From Cohnella algarum (GTDB lineage Bacteria; Bacillota; Bacilli; Paenibacillales; Paenibacillaceae): a stretch of 64,000 bases of DNA. The notes beneath the pieces are model-generated. The model was not told the DNA's origin. It searched no databases and saw only the letters and a list, made by a program, of their open reading frames with translations. Position 1 is the stretch's first letter. The number at the start of each line of letters is the position of its first letter. The DNA is taken from assembly GCF_016937515.1 (NCBI RefSeq), contig NZ_JAFHKM010000002.1, positions 4,707,001 to 4,771,000 of the forward strand, written 5' to 3'. The translations under genes were made by a program, and so were the position numbers. Shown here piece by piece: positions 27,350 through 36,926 of the stretch.

Positions 27350-27406
27350 CGACCCGCGGTTTGCCCGCGGCGGCTTCGATTGCGGAGGTTGATGTTCAGG
27401 TGTATA

Positions 27407-27425
27407 ATGGACAATGTTAGTCCAT
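27407..27425 (+). promoter_or_regulatory. Rrf2-type operator over the regulator's promoter
   Basis: ATGGACAATGTTAGTCCAT is a dyad with perfect six-base arms and a seven-base spacer. It overlaps the TATAAT box at 27403-27408. The same arms and spacing recur at 27986-28004 before the oxidoreductase gene, so the Rrf2 protein encoded between them is the likely binder. Confidence 0.65.
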
Positions 27426-27469
27426 AATAGCGCTGAATGTCGTCATGGTGGAATGAGGGGGCTTTACGC

Positions 27470-27967
27470 ATGCAATTTTCCAAAAGCACGGGCTACGCGC
27501 TGCACGCCCTGATTTATTTGGCCTATGCGGAACGCGGCCGCAATGTGGGGATCAAGGAATTGGCGGCAGCTCTCGACGTCTCGGAAAGCTACCTGTCCAA
27601 AATCATGTCCAAGCTGCGGCAGGACGGGATCGTGCGTGCCGTGACGGGGGCGAGCGGAGGCTATGAGCTGGCGAAGGCCGCGGACCGAATAACCTTTCTC
27701 GAGGTCGTTCAAGTGATCGAAGGCCGGCAGCAGCTGTTCGAATGCCTGAACGCGCATGCGCATCGCCATCCGGCGGATGTCGAGGACGATGCCGAAGCGG
27801 CGGAAGCCGGCATTCCGGACAAGCCGTTCGGCGAGGGCTGTCTCGTCAAGAAGGTTATGAACGGGGCGGAGCGGGAAATGAACGAATATTTGCGGCGCCA
27901 CACCATTCAATGGGTGCTCGATTCGGCGGCCCCCCATTTCGTTCACGCGGCAAACAAGAAGGCGTGA
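27470..27967 (+). CDS. Rrf2-family transcriptional regulator
   Basis: 165 residues from ATG 27470. MQFSKSTGYALHALIYLA and the winged-helix segment LDVSESYLSKIMSKLRQDGIV are typical. Further on, TGASGGYELAK and ITFLEVVQVIEG match Rrf2 family members. One cysteine lies at about residue 86 (LFECLNAH) and a second at about 124 (FGEGCLVKKV), so redox or cluster sensing is possible but the IscR/NsrR three-Cys pattern is not evident. It probably represses itself and the following oxidoreductase through the shared operator. Confidence 0.9.
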   Translation: MQFSKSTGYALHALIYLAYAERGRNVGIKELAAALDVSESYLSKIMSKLRQDGIVRAVTGASGGYELAKAADRITFLEVVQVIEGRQQLFECLNAHAHRHPADVEDDAEAAEAGIPDKPFGEGCLVKKVMNGAEREMNEYLRRHTIQWVLDSAAPHFVHAANKKA

Positions 27968-27985
27968 CCTTCTTGCGCGCTAATT

Positions 27986-28004
27986 ATGGACATTAAAGAT
28001 CCAT
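27986..28004 (+). promoter_or_regulatory. Second Rrf2-type operator, before the oxidoreductase gene
   Basis: ATGGACATTAAAGATCCAT has the same arms and seven-base spacer as the site at 27407, differing in one arm base. It sits in the 50-base gap before the next gene. Confidence 0.6.
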
Positions 28005-28017
28005 GAGGATGATTAAA

Positions 28018-28932
28018 ATGGAAACCATGTTCGATACGGCGATTATCGGCGGCGGACCCGCCGGATTAAGCGCGGCGCTCGTGCTGGGCAGAGCGAGGAA
28101 AAACGTTCTGGTTTTGGACGAAGGACGACCGAGAAACCGGGTAACGGGCGAAATCCACGGTTTTCTTACCCGGGACGGCACCCGGCCGGCCGAGTTTCGG
28201 CGGATTGCGAGAGAGCAGATCGCCGCTTATCCGTCCGTGCGATTCATGGATGACGCGGCAGTCGAAGTGACGGGAACAAACGGCCGCTTTCGCATCGCGA
28301 CTGCCGGAGGGGCGACGATCGAAAGCAAAAAGCTGCTGTTCGCGACAGGAAAGAAGGATTTGCCTTTGGACATTGAAGGGCTTTCCGACATCTACGGCAA
28401 AAGCGCCTTCGTTTGCCCTTACTGCGACGGCTGGGAACTGCGGGATAAACCGCTCGTCTTCATTGCCAAGGGAGCCGGGGCCATGCATTTTGCCAAAACG
28501 ATAACCGGATGGACGAGCAGCCGAACGCTTTGCACGAACGGGCCCGACGAACTGACGGAGGAGCAGCGCGAGGAGCTGAAGCGGCACGATGTCGCCGTAT
28601 TCGACTCGCCGATCCGGAGGATCGAATCGGTCGACGGCCTCGTGCGACAGGTCGTTCTGGAGGACGGCTCGGCGGTTCCGTGCGCCGGCATTTTCTTCGC
28701 GCCGAAGCTGGCCGCCGGATCGGACCTGCCGCGAGCGCTCGGCTGCGACGTGACGGAAACGGGCAGCGTCGTCGTCGACGGCTTCGGCAAAACGAGCGTG
28801 CCGGGCGTCTACAGCGCCGGCGACGCGGCAACGGAGCTGTATCAGGCCATTATGGCCGCCTCGATGGGGATGCTGGCTGCCGCCGGCATAAACGGAGAGC
28901 TGCTGGAGGAAGCATGGAACGGCAAAGGCTGA
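28018..28932 (+). CDS. Thioredoxin reductase-like FAD/NAD(P) oxidoreductase
   Basis: 304 residues from ATG 28018 (GAGG nine bases upstream; an ATG at 28003 is possible). The FAD-binding motif IIGGGPAGLSAALVLGRARK opens the protein. CPYCDGWEL (residues ~132-140) supplies the CxxC disulfide, and the end (SAGDAATELYQAIMAASMG) is the usual FAD-binding tail. It resembles the thioredoxin reductase-like enzymes next to Rrf2 regulators in bacilli; the partner disulfide substrate is unknown. Control by the adjacent Rrf2 operator suggests a redox or disulfide stress role. Confidence 0.88.
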   Translation: METMFDTAIIGGGPAGLSAALVLGRARKNVLVLDEGRPRNRVTGEIHGFLTRDGTRPAEFRRIAREQIAAYPSVRFMDDAAVEVTGTNGRFRIATAGGATIESKKLLFATGKKDLPLDIEGLSDIYGKSAFVCPYCDGWELRDKPLVFIAKGAGAMHFAKTITGWTSSRTLCTNGPDELTEEQREELKRHDVAVFDSPIRRIESVDGLVRQVVLEDGSAVPCAGIFFAPKLAAGSDLPRALGCDVTETGSVVVDGFGKTSVPGVYSAGDAATELYQAIMAASMGMLAAAGINGELLEEAWNGKG

Positions 28933-28953
28933 CGCGCTGCGAGATAGACGAGC

Positions 28954-29904
28954 TTAATCGAACCATTTTTTCCGGCGGAACCAGCCGTACATCCCGAAGC
29001 CGATCCCGAACATGACGGCCAGGATGGCGAAGTAGCCCCAGCGCCACCTCAATTCGGGCATGAAGTCGAAATTCATGCCGTAAATGCCGGCGATGAACGT
29101 CAGCGGCATGAAGATCGTCGTAATGACCGTCAGCGTCTTCATGATCGTATTCATCCGGTTCGAATTGACCGACAGGTAGCTGTCCCGCATGTCGGCAGTC
29201 ATGTCGCGGTTCGACTCGATCATCTCGGAAAGCTTCAGCAGGTGATCGTAAATATCGGCAAAGTAGGCTTGCTGTTCCTTGAGGCCGGGAATCCGGTCGG
29301 AATTGATGATCCGGTACAGCAGATCGCGCATCGGCACGATCGTGCGGCGCAGTTTCAGCAGCTTGGCCCGGATTTCGAAAACGTCGTTCATCAGCCTCTG
29401 AATATTCCGTGCGCTGCCGTTAGTCTCGATCTCCAGGAGATCGTCCTCGATATGATGGACGGCGGGAAAATACTGGTCGACCAGCTTGTCGATCAACAGA
29501 TACATCGCGTAAATCGGGCCCTTCGGCTGCAAGTCGCGCTGCTCGGTCATCCGCTGCCAGGCAAGATCAGCCTCGACGTGCGTTTTCATATGGAACGTAA
29601 CGAGAAAGTTTTCGCCAACGAACATGTCGACTTCCTGTGCCTTTAATTTCGGTTCTTCGAGGGCGTGCAGGACGAAAAAATGAACGTCGTCGTAGTGATC
29701 CAGCTTCGGCCTTTGGAGGATGTGATAACAATCCTCGATCGCGAGCGGATGAAAGCGGAAAAATCGCTCCAGCTCCAGGGCCTCTTCTTCCGTCGGCGCG
29801 TTGAAGTCGACCCAATACCATGAAATGTCGGGGCGGCGCAAATCCGCGAGCGGCAATCCGGCTTCGGATCGTTCGTCGGAAAAAACGGCAAAGGTTCGAA
29901 TCAC
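28954..29904 (-). CDS. corA: CorA-family magnesium/divalent cation transporter
   Basis: 316 residues if started at GTG 29904, which follows AAGGAAGG; the frame is open further upstream without a ribosome binding site. The long helical cytoplasmic part is followed by two C-terminal membrane spans (TVITTIFMPLTFIAGIYGMN and GYFAILAVMFGIGFGMYGWF). YGMN is the diagnostic CorA selectivity motif. It is convergent with the oxidoreductase gene, 21 bases away. Confidence 0.93.
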   Translation of the reverse strand: MIRTFAVFSDERSEAGLPLADLRRPDISWYWVDFNAPTEEEALELERFFRFHPLAIEDCYHILQRPKLDHYDDVHFFVLHALEEPKLKAQEVDMFVGENFLVTFHMKTHVEADLAWQRMTEQRDLQPKGPIYAMYLLIDKLVDQYFPAVHHIEDDLLEIETNGSARNIQRLMNDVFEIRAKLLKLRRTIVPMRDLLYRIINSDRIPGLKEQQAYFADIYDHLLKLSEMIESNRDMTADMRDSYLSVNSNRMNTIMKTLTVITTIFMPLTFIAGIYGMNFDFMPELRWRWGYFAILAVMFGIGFGMYGWFRRKKWFD

Positions 29905-30069
29905 GGCAACCTTCCTTAGGAATCGATTTATTTTCAGTATGGCCTTGGGCCGCCGGGTTAAAAACGTTTCGCGCCGCCTGCGCCGCTTTTCGATTTGCCG
30001 GCATTGGACGTACGGCAACGAACGTGCGACAATAGAAGCGGCACTCGAAACCTAAGGAGGGTTACCGCG

Positions 30070-31059
30070 ATGAAAATCAAAATGCTTGGACGAAGCGGCT
30101 TGGCCGTGTCGGAGCTTTGCCTCGGGACGATGACGTTCGGAAATACGACGAGCGAAAGCGATTCGATTCGGATGATTCATCAGTTCAAGGATCAGGGCGG
30201 CAATTTTCTGGATACGGCGAACGTGTACGTGGCCGGACGCTCGGAGGAGATCGTGGGCAAGGCGATTAAAGACATGCGCTCGGAAATCGTGCTGGCAACG
30301 AAAGTCCGCATGGTGACGGCGGACCATCCGAACGGGGGCGGAGTCTCGCGCAAGCACATCCTGCAGAGCGTCGAAGAAAGCCTGCGGCGCCTTCAAACGG
30401 ATTACATAGATTTGTATCAGGTTCACGTGTGGGATCATTTGACGCCGATCGAAGAGACGCTTCGCGCTCTCGACGACCTGGTGACGGCGGGCAAAGTCCG
30501 CTATATTGGCTGCTCCAACTTTTTCGCCTGGCAGTTGATGAAATCGCTCGCCTGCAGCGACGCCAACCGCTATGTCCGGTTCGTCTCCATTCAGCCGCAG
30601 TACAGCCTCGTAAGCCGCGAAATGGACAGGGAAATGATGTCGCTCTGCCTCGAAGAAAATGTCGGGGTCATCCCTTGGGCACCGCTGGGCGGCGGTTTTC
30701 TGACCGGACGCTATACGAGGGAAGAGCCGACAGCGGGGCGCTTGACGGCCAAAATCGGCGAAAGCTCGTGGGGCGTGCGGGCGACCGAACGCAATTTCGC
30801 CGTGCTGGAAGCCGTTCAAGCGGCTGCCAGGGAATTGGACAAGACCCCCGCGCAAGTCGCGCTCCGATGGCTGCTTCAGCGAAAAGGGATCACGTCGCCG
30901 ATTTTCGGCGCCAGCACGCTGGAACAGTTCGCCGAAAACATGGGGGCCGCGGGGTGGACGATGCCGGATGACATCTGGAACCGGCTCGACGGGGCGAGCG
31001 CGCTTCCGTCCGAATACCCGAACCGCTTCATCGCCAAGTTTGCCCGGCCTTATGAATAA
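30070..31059 (+). CDS. Aldo/keto reductase
   Basis: 329 residues from ATG 30070 behind AAGGAGGG. The sequence begins MKIKMLGRSGLAVSELCLG. The catalytic Asp lies in FLDTANVY, the Lys in VLATKVR and the His in DLYQVHVWD, so the Asp-Tyr-Lys-His set is in place. The IPWAPLGGGFLTGRY motif is that of the NADPH-dependent YajO/Tas/potassium-channel-beta-like group. It stands alone between divergent and convergent neighbours and has its own terminator. Confidence 0.9.
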   Translation: MKIKMLGRSGLAVSELCLGTMTFGNTTSESDSIRMIHQFKDQGGNFLDTANVYVAGRSEEIVGKAIKDMRSEIVLATKVRMVTADHPNGGGVSRKHILQSVEESLRRLQTDYIDLYQVHVWDHLTPIEETLRALDDLVTAGKVRYIGCSNFFAWQLMKSLACSDANRYVRFVSIQPQYSLVSREMDREMMSLCLEENVGVIPWAPLGGGFLTGRYTREEPTAGRLTAKIGESSWGVRATERNFAVLEAVQAAARELDKTPAQVALRWLLQRKGITSPIFGASTLEQFAENMGAAGWTMPDDIWNRLDGASALPSEYPNRFIAKFARPYE

Positions 31060-31087
31060 ACGAATGTTTCGCGACGTTCGCGTCCAG

Positions 31088-31116
31088 AAGCTTCTCCATA
31101 TGGGGGAGCTTTTTTC
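31088..31116 (+). terminator. Terminator after the aldo/keto reductase gene
   Basis: AAGCTTCTCC pairs with GGGGGAGCTT (with G-U pairs), followed by a run of T at 31112-31116. Confidence 0.75.
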
Positions 31117-31141
31117 TTTCCCCGGTTCGGTCCGGCTTGCA

Positions 31142-31630
31142 TTACTTGGAGTCGAAACGCAGCGTTTTGACGATATTCGGGACGTCCTTCTCGACCATGC
31201 GCACCAGCAGGCCGATCGGTCTTCCGTATTTTACGTAATCGTAGTCGTCCAACGTTTCGTTGAGAAATTCGCTCGGCAGCTCCCCCGGAACCGTGTAGGC
31301 AAAAATTCGGCCGTTTCGCTCGGCAAGGAAGAAAAAGGGCGAATCCTCATACCCCAGCTCGACCCATTGCTTTCGGGTCATCCGGAATACAAGCAAGCTT
31401 AGCGCTTCGCCGTACGTTTTTCCCTGATATTTGAAAAGAAAATGCACGGCGTATTCGGCGTCGGACAAACGGGTATCCCTTCTTAAGCTAATGTAATCCC
31501 TCCACCAGCCGGGAAGCCTGAGGCTGAATCCGTACTTCGGATCGCGGTATTCGAAGCTTTGCCCGATCCGGGCGGACGGCGTACGTCTCGGAAATCCGGC
31601 CGGACTTCGTTTTCCGACGAACTTTCCCAC
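31142..31630 (-). CDS. Hypothetical protein, 162 residues
   Basis: The ORF starts with GTG at 31630 and has no membrane span or signal. It shows YRDPKYGFSLRLPGWWRDYI followed by mixed beta/alpha sequence ending VPNIVKTLRFDSK. This pattern resembles small secreted or lipoprotein-derived alpha/beta domains of Firmicutes that begin 'YGFSLxLPxSW', but the usual signal peptide is missing. The start may therefore be wrong, or the gene may be truncated. Function unknown. Confidence 0.6.
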   Translation of the reverse strand: MGKFVGKRSPAGFPRRTPSARIGQSFEYRDPKYGFSLRLPGWWRDYISLRRDTRLSDAEYAVHFLFKYQGKTYGEALSLLVFRMTRKQWVELGYEDSPFFFLAERNGRIFAYTVPGELPSEFLNETLDDYDYVKYGRPIGLLVRMVEKDVPNIVKTLRFDSK

Positions 31631-31730
31631 ACAAACACACCCTTTAAACGTATTGTTCCAAACGGAATCCTTTTAGGGTATTCACCAAGAGGTTTGTGTG
31701 ATTGTACGGACGCATTTCGCGCGATCCGGT

Positions 31731-32447
31731 TCAAACCCGCTTGTCGCGGAAAACCCGAATTTTATTGTCGCCCGTCACGGTGGCCAATTTGATTTGGCTT
31801 AAAGGCACGTGAAAAGAAGCGATCTGGGTTTGCAGCCAAGGAACGTCTTTCCCGATTTCGCGAAGCAGCGACAGGTCGATTTTCCCGTCGACGACGATCG
31901 GCCTTGTGATCTCGAACGGCTGCGTTTGGACTTTCATATCCGCCGGCGTGACCGGCTGGTACGGCGTATCCTTGAAAACGGATATCGTTCCGCCCGGCTC
32001 CCAAACGGCCAGGGACACTTTTTGAATGTCTTCCGCCTTTTCTTTTCTCAGTTCCGAAAACAAAAACTCGACGGAGATTCGCGCCTTGGACAGGTTCCGG
32101 AAGCGGATGTTCCCGTTTTGAACGAGCGTAAGAGGAGACGGGTCCAAAAACCGCTTGAACAACGGCCATTTGAGACCGAGCCAGGTTGCCGCGACATAGA
32201 GTACGATCAGGACGACGGTTGTGATCATCGATCCTTTCAGCTCCAACTCCTCGTCCGAAAGCGGGTGGGCGATAATGTTGCCTAGGGTAAGAGCGATGAT
32301 GAAATCGAGAAATCGCAGCTGCGAAATGGAACGCTGCCCCATCGCTTTGGAAACAAGAAGCAAAAAAACGAAGCTGACGATGCCTCTCAAAACCCATTCC
32401 ATGTTCGTGAGCGACGGCTGACTTTCGAAAAAATCCAACGCGTTCAT
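31731..32447 (-). CDS. YetF/DUF421-family membrane protein
   Basis: 238 residues from ATG 32447; the GGAGG motif is only two bases away, so ATG 32462 or TTG 32441 are possible starts. Three membrane spans at the N-terminus (WVLRGIVSFVFLLLVSKAMG, FLDFIIALTLGNIIAHPL, ITTVVLIVLYVAATWLGL) precede the cytoplasmic DUF421 domain with PSPLTLVQNGNI and YQPVTPADM. YetF-like proteins are found in sporulating bacilli and related proteins function in spore germinant or nutrient sensing, but the role here is unknown. Confidence 0.85.
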   Translation of the reverse strand: MNALDFFESQPSLTNMEWVLRGIVSFVFLLLVSKAMGQRSISQLRFLDFIIALTLGNIIAHPLSDEELELKGSMITTVVLIVLYVAATWLGLKWPLFKRFLDPSPLTLVQNGNIRFRNLSKARISVEFLFSELRKEKAEDIQKVSLAVWEPGGTISVFKDTPYQPVTPADMKVQTQPFEITRPIVVDGKIDLSLLREIGKDVPWLQTQIASFHVPLSQIKLATVTGDNKIRVFRDKRV

Positions 32448-32589
32448 CCCTCCGCCATCCATCCGAATTTTTTAGATTTAATTTCCCGCATTTTCCATCC
32501 TTTATACCGGAGGAAGGGTATAATAATGATGCGCTGGCAAACCCTACAAGGGGCAATGCCTTTATGAAACGAAGGAAAAAGGTGACACG

Positions 32590-34080
<1,491 letters not shown>

Positions 34081-34113
34081 GCCGAAGCTGCGCCGACGTT
34101 TTTTCTTTGAGGG

Positions 34114-34640
34114 TTAATTCGGCACGGCTTCGCGCTCGTTTTCGGGCCGTTTCACCTGCAGGGGAGGCGGAACGAGCCAGCCTTTCTTTTTGCTGAGCCG
34201 GAGAATTTTCAACCCAAGCGCCGCTTTCGTGGCGTGGTACTTGGCGAACAGCGCCCCGACGTCCTCGCGGATGGACATGCCCATGATTTGGCTGCAGGCG
34301 ACAAGGCCGGCCGCCGTGTCCGCGGCGAGCTTCGGGGCGATTTCCATATCGCCAAACCGGGCGCCGATATGTCTTCCAGCGCCGCCTCCGGCCGGTCGGG
34401 AAGTCCCGGGCTCGGGGCGATGCCGTTGGCGGTCAAAATACGGTCGCATTCGCTCGCTTCCAGCTCGGCCTGGTTGATCGCGTCGCCGATAATTTCTTTC
34501 AATTCCTTATCGCCGGCATGATAGCTCAGCGCCCGGTAAGACGAAACGCACCCTTTCGCCGCCATGGAGAATTGCCAAATTTGGTGCGCCTCTCCATAGT
34601 GCAACGGCTCGTCCTTCGGGTTGCCGCTTAAGATCCCCAT
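34114..34640 (-). pseudogene. DUF3231-family protein, frameshifted
   Basis: ATG 34640 (GAGGAG upstream) opens MGILSGNPKDEPLHYGEAHQ and continues to EAALEDISA, where the frame is lost. The rest, GARFGDMEIAPKLAADTAAG to the stop at 34114, is in the next frame. One base missing near 34365-34372 explains it. Intact, it would be ~175 residues, a half-length DUF3231 helical-bundle protein like those of spore-forming bacilli. It is adjacent to the divergent manganese catalase gene. Confidence 0.7.
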
Positions 34641-34835
34641 CTGATTCGCTCCTCGTTTTTCTGATCGTTGAAGGGTTTCGCCGCCGAATCGAGCGCGTCG
34701 AACCGTTCACCCCATTTTTTTGTCCCAGTTTCATCGACGCTATGTGTGGAAAATGATACTTGCCCGAATTCGTCATAACCAAGCGTCATTCGGAAAAGGT
34801 AAACACAGTTTCCAACTACGCGAGGAGTGTTGACG

Positions 34836-35690
34836 ATGTACTATTACAAAGAGGAATTGATCAACATCATCGTTCCCGATCATCCGGATCCGGCCGCGGC
34901 CAAAGTGCTGCAGGAAACGCTCGGCGGCCAGTTCGGCGAAATGCGGACGATGATGCAATATTTTTTCCAGAGCTCCAACTTCAGGGGGAAGGACAAAAAG
35001 TTCCGCGACTTGCTTCGGGGCGTGTTTCTTGAGGAAATCGCGCATGTCGAGCTCGTGCAGAATACGATCAACCAGCTGCTTACCGGATCGGGAAACCCCG
35101 TGCCGGGCGCTTCGGGTACGGACGGCGCGCCCCTTGACGAAGCGGTCAAGCACGCCAATCCCCACCATTTCATCATCGGAGCGCAAGCATCGCTTCCGGT
35201 CGACGCCAGCGGGTATCCGTGGAACGGATCCTGGGTTTACAGTCACGGAAATTTGATCGCCGACATGCTGAACAACGTCATTCTCGAGTCGACCGGAGTT
35301 CTCCAAAAAACGAGAATATACGAGATGAGCACGAACAAAACGTTCCGCGAAACGCTCGGTTTTCTCATCGTTCGCGACAACGCGCATCAGAACGTATTTG
35401 CCAAAGCGCTCGAAACGCTGGGGGTCGAGTGGGGGAACGTGTTCCCGATCCCGAATTACGATATTAACAAGTATCCCGAATGCCGCAAGTTCGTCGACCT
35501 CGGCTACCATAACGTCCAGTTCAACTACAGGTTGGACCCGACCCTGATCGCCCAAGTGATTCAAGGAGAAACGCCCAGCCGCAACGGCGGGAATATGGCG
35601 GTTACCGAACCGCCGGCCGGATTTCCCGTGCCGGAGCTGCCGGAAATGCCGAACGAGCACAGCCCGGGAATTCGCGATTTGAACCGATAA
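34836..35690 (+). CDS. Manganese catalase-family protein
   Basis: 284 residues from ATG 34836 behind GAGGAG. The ferritin-like dimanganese centre is visible: Glu in GEMRTMMQYFFQ, the EEIAHVELV pair (Glu-Glu-x-x-His, residues ~67-75), and later ILESTGVLQ with FLIVRDNAHQNVF (Glu and His). It decomposes hydrogen peroxide. Related proteins (CotJC, YdbD) are found in spore coats and stress regulons of bacilli. Confidence 0.93.
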   Translation: MYYYKEELINIIVPDHPDPAAAKVLQETLGGQFGEMRTMMQYFFQSSNFRGKDKKFRDLLRGVFLEEIAHVELVQNTINQLLTGSGNPVPGASGTDGAPLDEAVKHANPHHFIIGAQASLPVDASGYPWNGSWVYSHGNLIADMLNNVILESTGVLQKTRIYEMSTNKTFRETLGFLIVRDNAHQNVFAKALETLGVEWGNVFPIPNYDINKYPECRKFVDLGYHNVQFNYRLDPTLIAQVIQGETPSRNGGNMAVTEPPAGFPVPELPEMPNEHSPGIRDLNR

Positions 35691-35703
35691 ACGATACCGA
35701 TCG

Positions 35704-35728
35704 GCTGCCGGTTTTCCGGCAGCTTTTC
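35704..35728 (+). terminator. Terminator after the manganese catalase gene
   Basis: GCTGCCGG pairs perfectly with CCGGCAGC around a TTTT loop, followed by TTTT. Confidence 0.85.
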
Positions 35729-35809
35729 GATGGGGCCCGCCCGTGTCAATTTGAGCCGGAGTGTGGTACGATCGTACTGAATCCGGCAATGAACCGAACG
35801 AGGTGGCTC

Positions 35810-36487
35810 ATGAACGAAGAGAGATGGAGGCAAGCCGAAACCGCCCTGGATTGCATGGAAGTGTTCAAGAACGGGGAGAACGATCCGGTCACGATCGAAG
35901 GCGAGTCCGACGACCTGCAGTGCATCGGGGTGGGAACCGATGCCGCCGTATTCGTCTTTGAGCCTATGCCGACCTTTGCTTACAAGCTCTATGCGGCGGA
36001 GGCTTTGCCCAAGAAGCAAGCGGAGATCGAGGTGTATCGGGTCTTGGCCGGCAGCCCGTATTTTCCCGTCTTTTACGGGGCGGGAGAGCGTTACGTCGCG
36101 ATCAGCCGCGAAAGCGGATTGACGCTGTACGACTGCTTGCTTTACGGAGTGCCGGTCCCCCGGCAGGCGATCGAGGACGTCGAGGCGGCGAGAGCGTTTG
36201 TTCGGGAGAAGGGCCTCAATCCGCGGGACATCCACTTGAAAAACGTGCTGCTCCAGGACGGCCGCGGCAAAGTGCTCGACGTATCCGAGTACGTCAAGGA
36301 CGGAAACGACAAGCGATGGGAGCATCTCGTTTGGGCATATGACAACGTCTATCCGCTGCTGGAAGGAAAGAAGCTGCCGCTTTGGGTGCTGGAAGCGGTG
36401 AAAAACGGCTATTACCGCCTCGATCCGGCGAACGGAAACCTGCAGGATTTCGCGGAGCGGATCAAACGGTTGTTTTTGCGGAAATAA
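35810..36487 (+). CDS. Small serine/threonine kinase-like protein
   Basis: 225 residues from ATG 35810 (GAGGTG just upstream). A kinase fold is suggested by IGVGTDAAVFVF (glycine-rich loop), a Lys in FAYKLYAAE, Glu in AEIEVYRVL, and the catalytic loop PRDIHLKNVLL with Asp and Asn. The metal-binding DFG is replaced by DVS in GKVLDVSEYV. The size and simple helical C-lobe resemble the RIO/Bud32-like kinases of Firmicutes such as YrzF. The target is unknown, and activity is not certain given the DVS variant. Confidence 0.75.
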   Translation: MNEERWRQAETALDCMEVFKNGENDPVTIEGESDDLQCIGVGTDAAVFVFEPMPTFAYKLYAAEALPKKQAEIEVYRVLAGSPYFPVFYGAGERYVAISRESGLTLYDCLLYGVPVPRQAIEDVEAARAFVREKGLNPRDIHLKNVLLQDGRGKVLDVSEYVKDGNDKRWEHLVWAYDNVYPLLEGKKLPLWVLEAVKNGYYRLDPANGNLQDFAERIKRLFLRK

Positions 36488-36556
36488 TCCGTAAAAAATG
36501 GCGAAATGAGGTTTACCTCGCAGTCATTATTTGATATTATATTCGCAATATGAAAT

Positions 36557-36842
36557 GCGATGAAGAGAAGAGTAGATAAGCGAAATCTTTCCCAGAGAGC
36601 TCCGGCAGCTGAAAAGGAGCAAAGAATCGTTTATTGAAGAAAGCCTCCGAGCAGCGCATCGGAACCCGAGAGCGGGGGATGGTGCGACAGGAGCTCCTGT
36701 TACAGAGCTAGGGTATAAGCATGGCGACGTTATGCCGTACCCGAAGAGGCCGATGCGGCGACGTATCGGCGAATCTGGGGTGGTACCGCGGGAAACCAAT
36801 CTCGTCCCTGAGACCAATGTCTTGGGGGTGGGATTTTTTTAT
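36557..36842 (+). ncRNA. T-box leader upstream of asd
   Basis: The T-box itself, TGGGGTGGTACCGCGGGAA, is at 36776-36794 and can pair with tRNA acceptor ends. It is followed by a terminator stem (about 36798-36833) and a T-run. A long stem I is visible: GATAAGCGAAATCTTT (36574-36589) pairs with AAAGAATCGTTTATT (36621-36635), and CGATG near 36558 pairs with CATCG near 36657. The AGAGA-type bulge and the AGTA motif are in place. By position after TTGAA, the specifier could be AAA (Lys, 36640-36642) or GAA (Glu, 36639-36641). Uncharged tRNA binding would allow read-through into asd. Confidence 0.88.
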
Positions 36843-36926
36843 TGTTGCCAAGGAAATCGCGGCGCAAGTAACATACGGTATAGAAGAAGACATGGGAAAT
36901 AAACCGGATTTCAGGAGGAATAGCAT

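Noticed and set aside
32540..32566. GGCA..TGCC hairpin before selO considered as a riboswitch
   Set aside because: Only a single small stem; it matches no aptamer consensus I can recall (c-di-GMP, preQ1, fluoride, guanidine).
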